Positions 1 to 9,183 are shown, numbered from the stretch's first letter. The stretch: DNA of 64,000 nt from CAZLFQ01 sp964625465 (GCA_964625465.1 CAZVFD010000001.1:62001-126000); one strand, 5' to 3'. The notes: generated from the letters alone by a model not told the origin. Translations and numbers: made by a program.

Positions 1-621
1 TCTGTAGCGGAATACTTTAGGGATCAAAATAATGAAGTATTGGCTATGATTGATAGTGTTACTAGGTTTGCCACCGCACAAAGAGAAATAGGTTTGGCTG
101 CTGGAGAGCCGCCAACTACCAAAGGATACACGCCGAGTGTGTTTGTTGAGTTGCCAAAATTACTTGAAAGAGCAGGTCCTGGAACTAGAGATCAGGGTGC
201 CATCACTGGCTTGATTTCAGTCTTGGTCGAGGGTGATGATAATAATGAACCAGTTGCGGATTCTGTAAGGTCAATTCTTGATGGTCATATAGTTTTGGAT
301 AGATCTATAGCAGCAAGGGGAAGATTCCCAGCTATAGATGTTCTTAACAGCATTTCTAGAACTATGCCTATGTGTAATAGTTCATATGAGAATAGCTTAA
401 TTTTAGAGGCAAAAAAGCTGATCTCTATTTACAGCGATATGGCCGATATGATTAGAATTGGTGCATATAAAAATGGTAGTGACCCTGAGGTTGACCGAGC
501 AATAAAGTACAACCAAGCGCTTGAAGATTATTTAAGTCAGGATTATAAAGAGCAAGATGATTTAGAATCATCATATAGTAAACTTGCGGGTGCAATAGAC
601 TTTAGAAATGAAAAAAATTAA
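1..621 (+). CDS. fliI: Flagellar export ATPase FliI, 3' part only
   Basis: The reading frame is open from base 1, so the gene enters from the left and only about the last 206 codons are here. The piece starts near the Walker B strand (LAMIDSVTRFA) and continues with the FliI/F1-beta-type signature REIGLAAGEPPTTKGY, then LPKLLERAG, VLVEGDDNNEP, ILDGHIVLDR, and RIGAYKNGSDPEVD near the C-terminus. These fit FliI, the ATPase that drives export of flagellar subunits, better than F1 beta. The Walker A loop lies outside the window. A TTG at 40 could be called as a start but splits the conserved domain. The 3' end overlaps ccmH by 14 nt; no fliJ follows. Family assignment is very secure; export function is known from the family. 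Confidence 0.95.
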   Translation, partial: SVAEYFRDQNNEVLAMIDSVTRFATAQREIGLAAGEPPTTKGYTPSVFVELPKLLERAGPGTRDQGAITGLISVLVEGDDNNEPVADSVRSILDGHIVLDRSIAARGRFPAIDVLNSISRTMPMCNSSYENSLILEAKKLISIYSDMADMIRIGAYKNGSDPEVDRAIKYNQALEDYLSQDYKEQDDLESSYSKLAGAIDFRNEKN

Positions 622-991
622 TTTCCTCAGCGCAGCTATGATTGTTATGATATCTCAATTTGCTTTTGCAGATGTTGATATTAGCAGAGCTAAAAATATT
701 TATTCGCAAATCAGGTGTGCTACATGTCAGGGGCAATCGATAGCTGACTCGAATAGCGAACATGCAAAAATGATGCGCGAATATATTGATAAACAAGTCG
801 CTTTACATAAGTCTGACGAGCAAATTTTTGAAGAAATTAGATCTGCTTACGGGGATTACTTGGTCTTCGATCCTAAATTTTCTATACATACATTTATGCT
901 TTGGTTGCTGCCTTTTGTAGTAGTGATGGTATTGTTTGTTATAGTATTTAGGAGGGTTAAAGATTTCCATAGTGTACAAACGAAGATATGA
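608..991 (+). CDS. ccmH: Cytochrome c maturation protein CcmH (CycL-type, short form)
   Basis: A 127-residue protein with an N-terminal signal peptide ending near FAFA (residue 21), the heme-ligation motif IRCATCQGQS around residues 35-44 (LRCxxC of CcmH), and one C-terminal membrane helix (about 95-115). This is the single-domain CcmH layout: a periplasmic thiol-disulfide domain held by the membrane that keeps apocytochrome c cysteines reduced for heme attachment. It begins inside the last codons of fliI, suggesting translational coupling with a flagellar gene, an unusual pairing. No other ccm gene is nearby. Family confident; operon with fliI inferred from overlap. Confidence 0.92.
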   Translation: MKKINFLSAAMIVMISQFAFADVDISRAKNIYSQIRCATCQGQSIADSNSEHAKMMREYIDKQVALHKSDEQIFEEIRSAYGDYLVFDPKFSIHTFMLWLLPFVVVMVLFVIVFRRVKDFHSVQTKI

Positions 992-1082
992 TTGTTAAAT
1001 AGCGAATTTGGACACACAAACTAAATTTGCTTAAGTTAATAAACTGGTATATAAGTGCTTAGTCGCTTTTTTTTAAATTTTT

Positions 1083-2450
1083 ATGGCAAAAATACTAATA
1101 GTTGATGATGAATCGGATATTAGAGAGCTTCTTTCGGATGTTTTGAAAGATGAAGGCTATCTCACACAAACGGCTACAAATGCAAAAACTGCACTTGAGT
1201 CTGTGGATTCCTTTGCGCCTGATTTAGTAATTTTGGATATTTGGTTAGAGGGAAGCGAGTTTGATGGGATTGGTGTTTTAAAACGGATAAAACAAAGCAA
1301 ACCTCAACTTCCAGTTTTGATGATAAGTGGCCACGGGAATATCGAGACTGCAGTTGAGACCATTAGACATGGTGCTTATGACTTTATAGAAAAGCCTTTT
1401 AAAGCCGAGAAACTTTTGATTCTCGTAAATAGAGCAATAGAAGCTGCGGCATTATCAAGAGAGAATACAGACTTAAAACAACAACAGCAGATAAATTCTC
1501 AATTGCATGGTGAATCAAAACAAATCCATACAGTTATTGAGACAGCAAAACTAATTGCCGCTGCACAAAGTAGGGTATTAATTACAGGTGAGTCGGGTAC
1601 TGGAAAAGAAGTTTTGGCACGAATGATTCATAAGTTATCTTCTAGAAAAGATAAACAATTTGTAACAATGCATGCAGGGAGTATATCTGATAATGAGTTC
1701 GAGGTAGAGTTTTTCGGCATTGATAACGGTAAAGATTTTAGAGAAGGTATTATAGAACGATCGAATGGCGGTATACTTTTTATAGATGAAGTTTCAGAAA
1801 TGCCGCTACCAGTGCAAGCAAAGCTTCTGAAGCTTTTGCAAGAGCATACTTTTTATAAAGTTGGTAGCAATAAACCTATACAAGTTGATGTTCGAATTAT
1901 AGCAGCCTCTTCCAAAAACCTAGATTCTGAGGTGGAAAAAGGAAGATTGAATAAGAGTTTGCTATATAGATTGAATGTTGCGACTATCAACATGCCCCCT
2001 CTTAGAAATAGAAAAGATGATATCAGAAATCTTTCTCATTCTATAGTGAAGCAACTTTCGGAAAATCTTGGTTTACAAAAAATAGAAATTTCTGAAGAGG
2101 CATTTGTGTATATGGAAATGTATACTTGGCCTGGCAATGTGAGGCAGCTTAGAAATGTACTAGAATGGTTGATGCTGATGCACGGTGGTAAAACGATTCA
2201 ACCTCAAGACCTTCCTGTCGAGATATCTGGGCAACATTCTGGTAGTGCAGCTAATAGTATAGCAAATGATGTTGTTACAAAGCCTCTAAAAGTAGCACGT
2301 GATATGTTTGAAAAAGAGTATTTAGAAGCTCAATTGGAGCGTTTTTCTTGGAATATTTCGAAAACAGCAGACTTCGTTGGTATGGAGCGCACCGCCCTAC
2401 ATCGTAAAATAAAAACGCTCGGCATTGAAGAAAAGAAGAAGGCGAAATAA
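1083..2450 (+). CDS. ntrX: NtrX-type response regulator
   Basis: A 455-residue three-domain regulator. The receiver domain (about 1-120) has the acidic DDE cluster near residue 8, phospho-acceptor Asp in LVILDIW (about 53) and the KPF lysine near 105. The AAA+ domain (about 140-370) has Walker A GESGTGKE and Walker B GGILFIDEVSEM. The Fis-type helix-turn-helix is at the end (NISKTADFVGMERTALHRK). The sigma-54 contact loop GAFTGA is absent: after FFG comes IDNGKDFREGIIE. This gap is typical of alphaproteobacterial NtrX, so it probably acts at sigma-70 promoters with a partner kinase NtrY, which is not in the window. It starts 91 nt after ccmH. Confidence 0.9.
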   Translation: MAKILIVDDESDIRELLSDVLKDEGYLTQTATNAKTALESVDSFAPDLVILDIWLEGSEFDGIGVLKRIKQSKPQLPVLMISGHGNIETAVETIRHGAYDFIEKPFKAEKLLILVNRAIEAAALSRENTDLKQQQQINSQLHGESKQIHTVIETAKLIAAAQSRVLITGESGTGKEVLARMIHKLSSRKDKQFVTMHAGSISDNEFEVEFFGIDNGKDFREGIIERSNGGILFIDEVSEMPLPVQAKLLKLLQEHTFYKVGSNKPIQVDVRIIAASSKNLDSEVEKGRLNKSLLYRLNVATINMPPLRNRKDDIRNLSHSIVKQLSENLGLQKIEISEEAFVYMEMYTWPGNVRQLRNVLEWLMLMHGGKTIQPQDLPVEISGQHSGSAANSIANDVVTKPLKVARDMFEKEYLEAQLERFSWNISKTADFVGMERTALHRKIKTLGIEEKKKAK

Positions 2451-2473
2451 TTTTTGAAAAGACTCTGTATTGA

Positions 2474-3166
2474 ATGCGATTACTCCTGATTCTCATTTTT
2501 ATTTTAAACTGTTATGTTCAGATTGCTCTGGCTGATAAGAATGTCACAGGTTATTGGATTTGGGCGGGCATTCCGCCAACCACAGTTCCCGCTGTTGGAG
2601 ATCTATATATATATCAGGGGTTAGTTACTGAAAAGCAAACTACACCCCTTTTTCTTAGGAAGGGTTTATATCCCCATCCTATGGAGACAAAAGGGTTGTA
2701 CCTCTCGTTCAGGATCAGTGGAGAATTACCTGATCCTGCTGTATTAAAAAAATTAGTGATAGCTGTTGCTGCGGATTGGGAAGAGCATGAAGTATTTGTA
2801 AAAGGAATCCAACTTGACTTTGATTCACCAACATCCCAACTTGCAAAGTATAAAGATTTTCTTTTAAATTTCAGACAAGCTTTACCACATAAATATAAGC
2901 TGAGTGTTACTGGATTGGGTGATTGGTTAAGTGATGGTGACCAAAATACCCTTAAAGAAATTACAGCAATAACTGATGAGATTATTTTTCAGCTATACCA
3001 AGGTAGAAGACCATTACCAAACATCGATTTTTATTTGAATAAACTTGTGGAACTAAGATATCCTTTCAAAGTTGGATTTTTAGAGCGATATCAAAACGAA
3101 AATTACATTGAAATTCTTAGCATAAATCCTTATTTTATGGGAGCAGTCATTTTTACTCAAAGGTAA
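2474..3166 (+). CDS. DUF3142-like secreted protein
   Basis: A 230-residue protein with a signal peptide (about 1-20, ending QIALA). The body carries VKGIQLDFDSP (about 113-123) and KLSVTGLGDWL (about 142-152), a pattern of alternating beta strands and conserved acids that matches my recollection of the DUF3142 family, which resembles TIM-barrel glycosidases. No enzymatic function is established. It ends 3 nt before the next gene, a repeat-rich secreted protein, so the two are probably co-translated and may work together in the periplasm or at the outer membrane. Family call is by eye and moderate. Confidence 0.55.
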   Translation: MRLLLILIFILNCYVQIALADKNVTGYWIWAGIPPTTVPAVGDLYIYQGLVTEKQTTPLFLRKGLYPHPMETKGLYLSFRISGELPDPAVLKKLVIAVAADWEEHEVFVKGIQLDFDSPTSQLAKYKDFLLNFRQALPHKYKLSVTGLGDWLSDGDQNTLKEITAITDEIIFQLYQGRRPLPNIDFYLNKLVELRYPFKVGFLERYQNENYIEILSINPYFMGAVIFTQR

Positions 3167-3169
3167 GTC

Positions 3170-5239
3170 ATGCTAAAACAAACTATTTTGTTTGGTATTG
3201 TTCTAACTATATGGATTAACTTTAGCCATGCTTGTTATCATCCCCCTAAGACAGTCTATAAAGTCCCTACATTTGTAGATTATGACTACATTAATCTAGA
3301 ATATTATGATTCAAGCTATGGAACAATGGACAGGTTCTATATATTAATTGCTCAATACCCTAATCAGGCTCTTGTTTTAAAGAGGCTCGAAGGAGAGAGA
3401 GAAAAAAGCTATCGAGATATTGACAAAGACAAAGCTGAATACATAAAAATTGCGAATGGAATGTTGATATCCAAGGGTATCACCGAAAATATTGCAGACA
3501 ATTTTAATAAGAAAAAACAAGATTATTTGTACTACTCAACTGTATGTCATAGCAACAATACTAATGCGGCAGTAGCGTTCTTAAATGCTGTAGTTTTAGA
3601 TCCAAATGTGAAGTCTGGCTATCTAGAACTTGCAAAAATCAGGCTGCAGATTTTCGAATTGTGTAAAGAAGAAACTCCTCAGTTAAGAGTAGGTATACTT
3701 GAAAAAATCACTCAGTTAAAAAGCGAAGGTAATTTGGCAGGCTATCCTCTATATCTTGAAGCTCTAGTGAAATTCTATACAAACGATAATGAGGAAGCTT
3801 TGGGGCCCTTAAAACAAATCTTAGAACTACATAAAACTAATGATTGGCTGAGGGAAACGGCTCTTTATATGATTGGACGTGTGCAAATGATAAAATCCCA
3901 AAAAAATTGGGATGGATATAGTGAACCAGTGGATACTATAGATAAAGAGAGTTTGCGACAGGCTAGGGAGTATTTTGATACTTACGTGAAGACGTATCCA
4001 AACGGGGTGTATATACGCTCTGCAGTAGGTGTTAAGCGTAGACTTGCGTATCTCGAGGGCAATAAGCAAGAGCTCAATCGGTTGATAAAGGAAGGAATCA
4101 ATCAGTCTTTATCTAACCCATCTGATGTTTCAGTACCGGATGTTGACTGGGCTGAATTTAGAAATTTTTTCCAAGGCGAGATGGATATTGAGCGGGATCA
4201 TCCATTGCTGACTACATATTTTATATTAAATAAATCAGAACTCCCAAAAGATGCTTTAAAAAAATTAGAAAGCGTAAAACATAAATTTGAAGAGTTTTCG
4301 GGATTGTATAATTTTCTTTATGCTTCGATTTTATATCGCAACAAGCTGTATGCAGAATTTATCGATCGCATTCCAGAAGAAAAGTTTGACACAAAGCCAA
4401 CTTCTATTTCTATTGCGGTGATGCGAGCAAGATCATTATCAAACCTTGGTAGAAAACAAGAAGCCTTTGATGCTTGGAAAAAAATAAATGCAGTATTTAA
4501 GGATGATATTGTACAAGTTGAACTGGCCTCGATGTATGTCAATGAGCAGAATTTTGAGGAGTTGCTAAAAGATCCTGATATTACAAATATTCGTCTCAAG
4601 CAAGATCTAATACAATTCGCAACCGCCAATCCTGATCTAGAAAAACTACTGACAAAAAAATTGCCGAAGTCTTCTAGAGCAATAGTTGAACAGGAATTAT
4701 TCAAACGGTATTTGCTTGCTGGCCACTTTAAAGATATGTCAAATTTGTATACTAAAGCAAAATCTCCTCGAATTTATATTGGTATTAAGGAGGCAGTAGA
4801 TGAACTTGCAAAAAACCCAAACGATGCTGATAGTCGTCTAAAGGTTGGAATATTCATGTACAGCCATTTTATTACGTTCGACTCAATGGCTGCAGTCGGT
4901 AGGAAAGAGTGGATATATGATGGAGTACCAGGTTTAGAAGAGTTGAAGCCCTATTGTGTCACTTGTAATGCTGTGAATTTGGATGTAGTTCCAAACCACT
5001 ACCTGGCTCCATACGACCACTTTTTAGTAGCTGAAAGGGAGTATAGCAAATTAGATACGCAATCAGATAACGAAGCCAAGGCATTGTATTATATGACGAA
5101 ATGCTTCCGATATGGTGAATATCAGTCCCGCTGTCAATGGCAGAAGGATTACAAAAATGAAAGTCAAAAATGGTTCAGTAGGATACATAAGCTTTATCCA
5201 GATTCTGAGTGGGCGAAAATGACTAAATATTATTATTGA
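3170..5239 (+). CDS. Large periplasmic helical-repeat (TPR-like) protein, unknown
   Basis: A 689-residue protein with an N-terminal hydrophobic signal (about 1-22, ending SHAC; the cysteine is not preceded by a standard lipobox, so a lipoprotein is uncertain). The remainder is rich in helical segments with TPR-like spacing, for example AVVLDPNVKSGYLELAKIR, and EEALGPLKQILELH, and YPNGVYIRSA, recalling outer-membrane assembly (YfiO-like) or tol-pal-type repeat proteins. The C-terminus has several cysteines (CVTC near 585) that could form disulfides. It follows the DUF3142-like gene by 3 nt and is probably in one operon with it. Function unknown. Confidence 0.6.
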   Translation: MLKQTILFGIVLTIWINFSHACYHPPKTVYKVPTFVDYDYINLEYYDSSYGTMDRFYILIAQYPNQALVLKRLEGEREKSYRDIDKDKAEYIKIANGMLISKGITENIADNFNKKKQDYLYYSTVCHSNNTNAAVAFLNAVVLDPNVKSGYLELAKIRLQIFELCKEETPQLRVGILEKITQLKSEGNLAGYPLYLEALVKFYTNDNEEALGPLKQILELHKTNDWLRETALYMIGRVQMIKSQKNWDGYSEPVDTIDKESLRQAREYFDTYVKTYPNGVYIRSAVGVKRRLAYLEGNKQELNRLIKEGINQSLSNPSDVSVPDVDWAEFRNFFQGEMDIERDHPLLTTYFILNKSELPKDALKKLESVKHKFEEFSGLYNFLYASILYRNKLYAEFIDRIPEEKFDTKPTSISIAVMRARSLSNLGRKQEAFDAWKKINAVFKDDIVQVELASMYVNEQNFEELLKDPDITNIRLKQDLIQFATANPDLEKLLTKKLPKSSRAIVEQELFKRYLLAGHFKDMSNLYTKAKSPRIYIGIKEAVDELAKNPNDADSRLKVGIFMYSHFITFDSMAAVGRKEWIYDGVPGLEELKPYCVTCNAVNLDVVPNHYLAPYDHFLVAEREYSKLDTQSDNEAKALYYMTKCFRYGEYQSRCQWQKDYKNESQKWFSRIHKLYPDSEWAKMTKYYY

Positions 5240-5313
5240 ACAAAAATCTCAGACATGTACTTCCGCACTCTATGAGCCGTCATTTATAATGCGGTCATGA
5301 ACAAGGAGGCGTT

Positions 5314-6270
5314 ATGGACATAGAATTTCACTACTATGTAAATTACTTAATTGCTTTGGCTGCAGGTTTCAAAAAAGAAGAGGCGTATAAAATTGCTTAT
5401 AGCGCCCAGTATGTTGATGACAATAATTGGGCGTATGAAATCTCAAATGAGAATGGTGAGACAATTTATAAAAACCAAATCAGCCAAACATTTGATCTGA
5501 CCTNNNNNNNNNNTGTTCCTAATGAAATAAAAAATGACCAACTTTTCTTGCCAGAAGCCGAGCTGAAAAAAATAATGACTTATTTTCATTTTATTCCTGG
5601 TGATTTTGAGGGGTATTCAAATCGCAGAGATGGAAAATCACATCATCTTAACACATCGCCCAATAGCTTTCGTGCGAAAATGGTTTTGCGAAATGCTTTG
5701 AAATCTGAAAACCCATACTTAATTGGAGTCGCCTCGCATGCGTTTTGCGACACTTGGGCACACCAAAATTTTACAGGCACATTTGATGAGCATAATTCTA
5801 TTGATGGATTTCCGCAAAATCTAATTCCAAATATCGGGCATGCAGATGCATTCGACTGGCCAGACCAACTTGATTTAGAGTGGTTTGACTGGCGGTTGCG
5901 CATTCCCAAAGTTAACAATATAGAGAGATATTTGCATGCTGCAGACATTTTATTTGCTGAATATTCCAAGCATCTAAAGATGAAACCACTGATGGAAAAA
6001 GATATTTTCTTAAAGCGGCTGCAGAAAATATTTGGTAGACCAACTCGTAATCCTGTAAGGCTGATTGATATAAAATATCGGAGGCGCCTGAAAGAATATA
6101 ATCACCTTGCCCGAGCTTTGACAGGAGAAATTATTCCTAAGTATGATTCTAAATTATGGTTATATGCTGCTATTAAAGTTAATTCCATGAACTACACTTG
6201 GCAAACAACCAGTCCGCAAAAATCGGATTGGGTTTTATTTCAAGAAGGCGTGAAGTCAATTTTAAGATAA
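5314..6270 (+). CDS. DUF6765-like, possible zinc phospholipase-C-fold protein; interrupted by an assembly gap
   Basis: A 318-codon frame with a strong ribosome binding site (AAGGAGG at 5303-5309) and a TATAAT hexamer at 5285-5290 upstream. The protein opens with MDIEFHYYVNYLIALAAGF and has SAQYVDD, FHFIPGD, ASHAFCDTWAHQNFTG and later HADAFDWPD. The His/Asp pattern (FHYY, DD, HFIPG, HAFCDTWAHQ) matches my recollection of DUF6765, an uncharacterised family with a metal-dependent phospholipase-C-like helical fold. Ten undetermined bases lie inside the gene after LT, so four residues and possibly more are unknown; the frame is preserved only if the gap length is correct. No signal peptide is visible. 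Substrate unknown. Confidence 0.6.
   Translation: MDIEFHYYVNYLIALAAGFKKEEAYKIAYSAQYVDDNNWAYEISNENGETIYKNQISQTFDLTXXXXVPNEIKNDQLFLPEAELKKIMTYFHFIPGDFEGYSNRRDGKSHHLNTSPNSFRAKMVLRNALKSENPYLIGVASHAFCDTWAHQNFTGTFDEHNSIDGFPQNLIPNIGHADAFDWPDQLDLEWFDWRLRIPKVNNIERYLHAADILFAEYSKHLKMKPLMEKDIFLKRLQKIFGRPTRNPVRLIDIKYRRRLKEYNHLARALTGEIIPKYDSKLWLYAAIKVNSMNYTWQTTSPQKSDWVLFQEGVKSILR
5504..5513. other. Assembly gap (10 N)
   Basis: Ten consecutive undetermined bases within the DUF6765-like gene. A round number like this often marks a scaffold join of unknown real length, so the missing residues of that protein should not be counted as exactly four. Confidence 0.95.
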
Positions 6271-6279
6271 GGCTATAAA

Positions 6280-6699
6280 TTACCTCTGCGATTGAGAAGA
6301 CAATTCTTTTAAAGGGATCATTGTTAGAATACTTAAGATGGCATCCATCACAATGAACGATTTAACTATATGGGCTTTTGCTTTCTCAGGTGTATCTGCG
6401 CCGATTCTGTTCAAATGAGTCTTCGAGCAATTCATTGCGGTAAGCAATAGACTTACCCCGCCAACTATAAAGCCCGTTGTTGCTGATCCTAATAAGGATG
6501 TGGCCAAGTCCACTCGGTCAAGTCCTGGTTCTTTCTGACAACACGCCGCAAATATTGCAATTCCAGCGCAACCTACTAACAATGGCTTTAAGTGTTTTGA
6601 ATTAAAATTCCAAGCAAGAACTGCCATTGAACCCATGGCATGCATAGATAATAATAAAATATTCTCTGGGATAGAGTTGTTTGAAAAATTAATAGTCAT
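6280..6699 (-). CDS. Small membrane protein, unknown
   Basis: A 139-residue protein on the minus strand, preceded by GAGGT nine bases before its ATG. It has hydrophobic stretches near residues 15-30, 40-55, 70-88 and 115-130, so three to four membrane helices are likely, with several cysteines (AACCQKE). I do not recognise the family. It is convergent with the DUF6765-like gene (9 nt apart) and divergent from comEC across 148 bp. Confidence 0.55.
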   Translation of the reverse strand: MTINFSNNSIPENILLLSMHAMGSMAVLAWNFNSKHLKPLLVGCAGIAIFAACCQKEPGLDRVDLATSLLGSATTGFIVGGVSLLLTAMNCSKTHLNRIGADTPEKAKAHIVKSFIVMDAILSILTMIPLKELSSQSQR

Positions 6700-6847
6700 A
6701 GAGTTTTTACCTCAATAGAAGATTTACGTTCTTTTACAAAATTTCAATGTAGGGTATTTAAGAAATTTTAATTTACAAGTGATAAAATTAATTGGTTTTT
6801 GTTTCGAAATAGTGTCATATCATTCTCAAATATAATGATTTAAAATA

Positions 6848-8884
6848 ATGAAAAACCTTCTCGATAAGGAAATCCAAAATATATTTTTATGGATTCCTGT
6901 AATGATGGCTATAGGAATAATTTCATTTTTCCAATTAGATTTCGATCCATCTTTAACGCCATGTTTAGTTGCTCTTGGAATAGCTGCATTCGCGTATTTT
7001 ATATTCAGAAAAAAATATTATTTACGCATACTTACACTTGGGATTTTCTTTGTGGTTTTAGGTTTTTCTGCAGCAGTTGTTAGAACTGAGTCATTAAAAT
7101 CACCTGTGCTTGCTGAAAAGACTGATGATATTTGGCTTGAAGCTGATGTTTCTGAAATTCTTCACAATGAAAAAGGTAAAAGAATAGTTTTAGAAAATAT
7201 TGATACAGACCATTTGCTGAGTTATGAAACACCTAAAAAAATTCGTATAAGTGTAAAATCAGATATAGATGATTTGGAAATAGGGGATCGAATTTTAGTG
7301 CGAGCTATTCTTATGCCGCCGCCAGAGCCATCAATGCCAAAGGGTTTTGATTTTGCAGAGTTTGCCTATTTCAAACAGATCGGGGCAATTGGTTATGCAA
7401 TAAGCAAAGTAACAATTTTAGAAAAAGCATCTGAGTCTAGTACAATTACTAATTTCATTTCTAAACTTAGAAAAAGCGCTGGCGAGAAAATAGCTGCTGT
7501 GATGGATCAGCCAGCAGCAGCGATTGGAACGGGCTTACTAGTAGGAGATTCAAGCTCAATTCCTAAAGATGATTTTGAAATTATTAGAACATCAGGAATC
7601 GCTCATATTATTGCTATTTCAGGTATGCACATAGTTGTGGTTGTGGGGATGATATTTTTGACAATAAGATTTTTGCTATCACGCTCACAACACATAATTT
7701 TGCATTACAATATTAAAAAGATCTCGGCATTCATTGCGATACTTGGCAGCTTTTTATACCTATTATTAGCAGGCAGTCCAGTATCAGCTCAGCGTGCATT
7801 TGTGATGTCTGCGTTGGTATTGATTGCGATTATTCTTGATCGTAACGCTAGCCCAATGCGTTCGATTGCAATCTCTGCAATCATAATTTTGCTGATCACA
7901 CCAGAAGCCATTATGAGCGCGAGTTTGCAAATGTCATATGCTGCATGTATTGCACTTATTGCAAGCTTTGAATTTTCTAAACACATATTTATAAATGAAG
8001 GTCGTCATAACTTTTCCAAACTTAAGAAAGTATCTCTGTATTTTGCATCAGTCACTTTTGCGAGTTTGGTCGCAGGTTTGGCTACTGCGCCGTTTATTAT
8101 TTATCACTTCAATCAATTTTCTACATATAGTCTGCTTACTAATATTTTATCAGTGCCGTTATCAGATTTTTATATTATGCCACTGGGTATGATAGCATTA
8201 CTATTGATGCCATTTGGTTTAGAAAAAATTGCTTTAGTGCCAATGGAGTGGGGAATTGATTTGATGTTTGGCTATGCAAAATATATCAGCACATTGCCTA
8301 ACGCTTCATTCTATATACCAAGCTTCACAGATGCTGGAATAGCTTTAATTGCCTGTGGCGGTCTTGTAATTTGTTTTTCTAATACCAAACTTCGTTTCGC
8401 TGGAATATTACCGATTGTGATTGGTTTCACCACACTTTATGAATACAAAAAACCACATATTATGCTTGATAAAGAAGGTAAAATATTTGCCATATTGAAT
8501 GATCAGAATCAGTTGATTGTTTCATCAAAATCCAAAGCAAGATTTACGCGTGATGTTTGGTTGCAATCTTCTGGCGAGAATGAAGTGACCTCTCTTAAAG
8601 ACATGGGCGATGAAAATTGCACCAAGGATTTATGTCTTTATGAAAAGAATGGCAAGATGGCTCTCATAGTAGGCGCAAAAGAAGACCCGAGTTTATATTG
8701 TGTTGGTGTGGACTTATTCATCAACACCAGCGAAAAAGAATTTATTTGTGATCAAGCTAAAACCAACATTAATTTGACTGATCTAAATAAAAAAGGTGCT
8801 CATATGATTTGGTTGGATGATCAAGTGGTGATTGATACAGTTGCAGATCATCGATCTGTAAGAGTTTGGAATAATCGAGGGTAA
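6848..8884 (+). CDS. comEC: ComEC/Rec2-family DNA uptake channel
   Basis: A 678-residue polytopic membrane protein. It has the N-terminal soluble DUF4131-type region (about 40-200), the competence domain with the hallmark SGIAHIIAISGMH (about 250-262), many membrane helices to about residue 540, and a short C-terminal beta-rich tail. There is no metallo-beta-lactamase domain with HxHxDH, as in many short alphaproteobacterial ComEC proteins. ComEC carries single-stranded DNA across the inner membrane during transformation; that is family knowledge. The neighbours do not include other competence genes. A 413-bp non-coding stretch with a structured repeat follows. Confidence 0.9.
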   Translation: MKNLLDKEIQNIFLWIPVMMAIGIISFFQLDFDPSLTPCLVALGIAAFAYFIFRKKYYLRILTLGIFFVVLGFSAAVVRTESLKSPVLAEKTDDIWLEADVSEILHNEKGKRIVLENIDTDHLLSYETPKKIRISVKSDIDDLEIGDRILVRAILMPPPEPSMPKGFDFAEFAYFKQIGAIGYAISKVTILEKASESSTITNFISKLRKSAGEKIAAVMDQPAAAIGTGLLVGDSSSIPKDDFEIIRTSGIAHIIAISGMHIVVVVGMIFLTIRFLLSRSQHIILHYNIKKISAFIAILGSFLYLLLAGSPVSAQRAFVMSALVLIAIILDRNASPMRSIAISAIIILLITPEAIMSASLQMSYAACIALIASFEFSKHIFINEGRHNFSKLKKVSLYFASVTFASLVAGLATAPFIIYHFNQFSTYSLLTNILSVPLSDFYIMPLGMIALLLMPFGLEKIALVPMEWGIDLMFGYAKYISTLPNASFYIPSFTDAGIALIACGGLVICFSNTKLRFAGILPIVIGFTTLYEYKKPHIMLDKEGKIFAILNDQNQLIVSSKSKARFTRDVWLQSSGENEVTSLKDMGDENCTKDLCLYEKNGKMALIVGAKEDPSLYCVGVDLFINTSEKEFICDQAKTNINLTDLNKKGAHMIWLDDQVVIDTVADHRSVRVWNNRG

Positions 8885-8953
8885 ATGAATTAGGGGGCAA
8901 TCCCCAAGAGCCTACACATGAAAAATTTTATTGATGGTATACTTGGATGTTTA

Positions 8954-9145
8954 GTTTGCTAGTGCAAACCATCATTAGTGTAATGAAAGCACTCGTTCCT
9001 TTCCCCGACCCTTTCCACTCGTACTTTCATTACGCAAAGCGCGCTTCGCGCCGCCCCCTTTTTTTTAAAGGGTTTATATTTTGTTGAAGAACCATAAATG
9101 AATTTTTCATAAACATTCCCCGATTAAAAACTAAAAATTCATTTG
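8954..9145 (+). repeat. Structured repeat element, copy A
   Basis: This fills the middle of the 413-bp gene-free stretch after comEC. In order: hairpin GTTTGC-TAGT-GCAAAC (8954-8969); long arms GTAATGAAAGCAC (8980-8992) and GTACTTTCATTAC (9021-9033) with one C-A mismatch, enclosing a C-rich loop; GC hairpin GCGCG-CTT-CGCGC (9039-9051); CCCTTT...AAAGGG; then 12-bp arms AAATGAATTTTT (9096-9107) and AAAAATTCATTT (9133-9144), extendable outward by CCAT/GTGG. Copy B at 55516-55710 has the same order with a nearly identical loop in hairpin 2. Mobile palindromic element or structured RNA are both possible. Confidence 0.8.
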
Positions 9146-9183
9146 TGGGACGTTAATGGAAAGTAATTTCGCTTCGTATGCCG

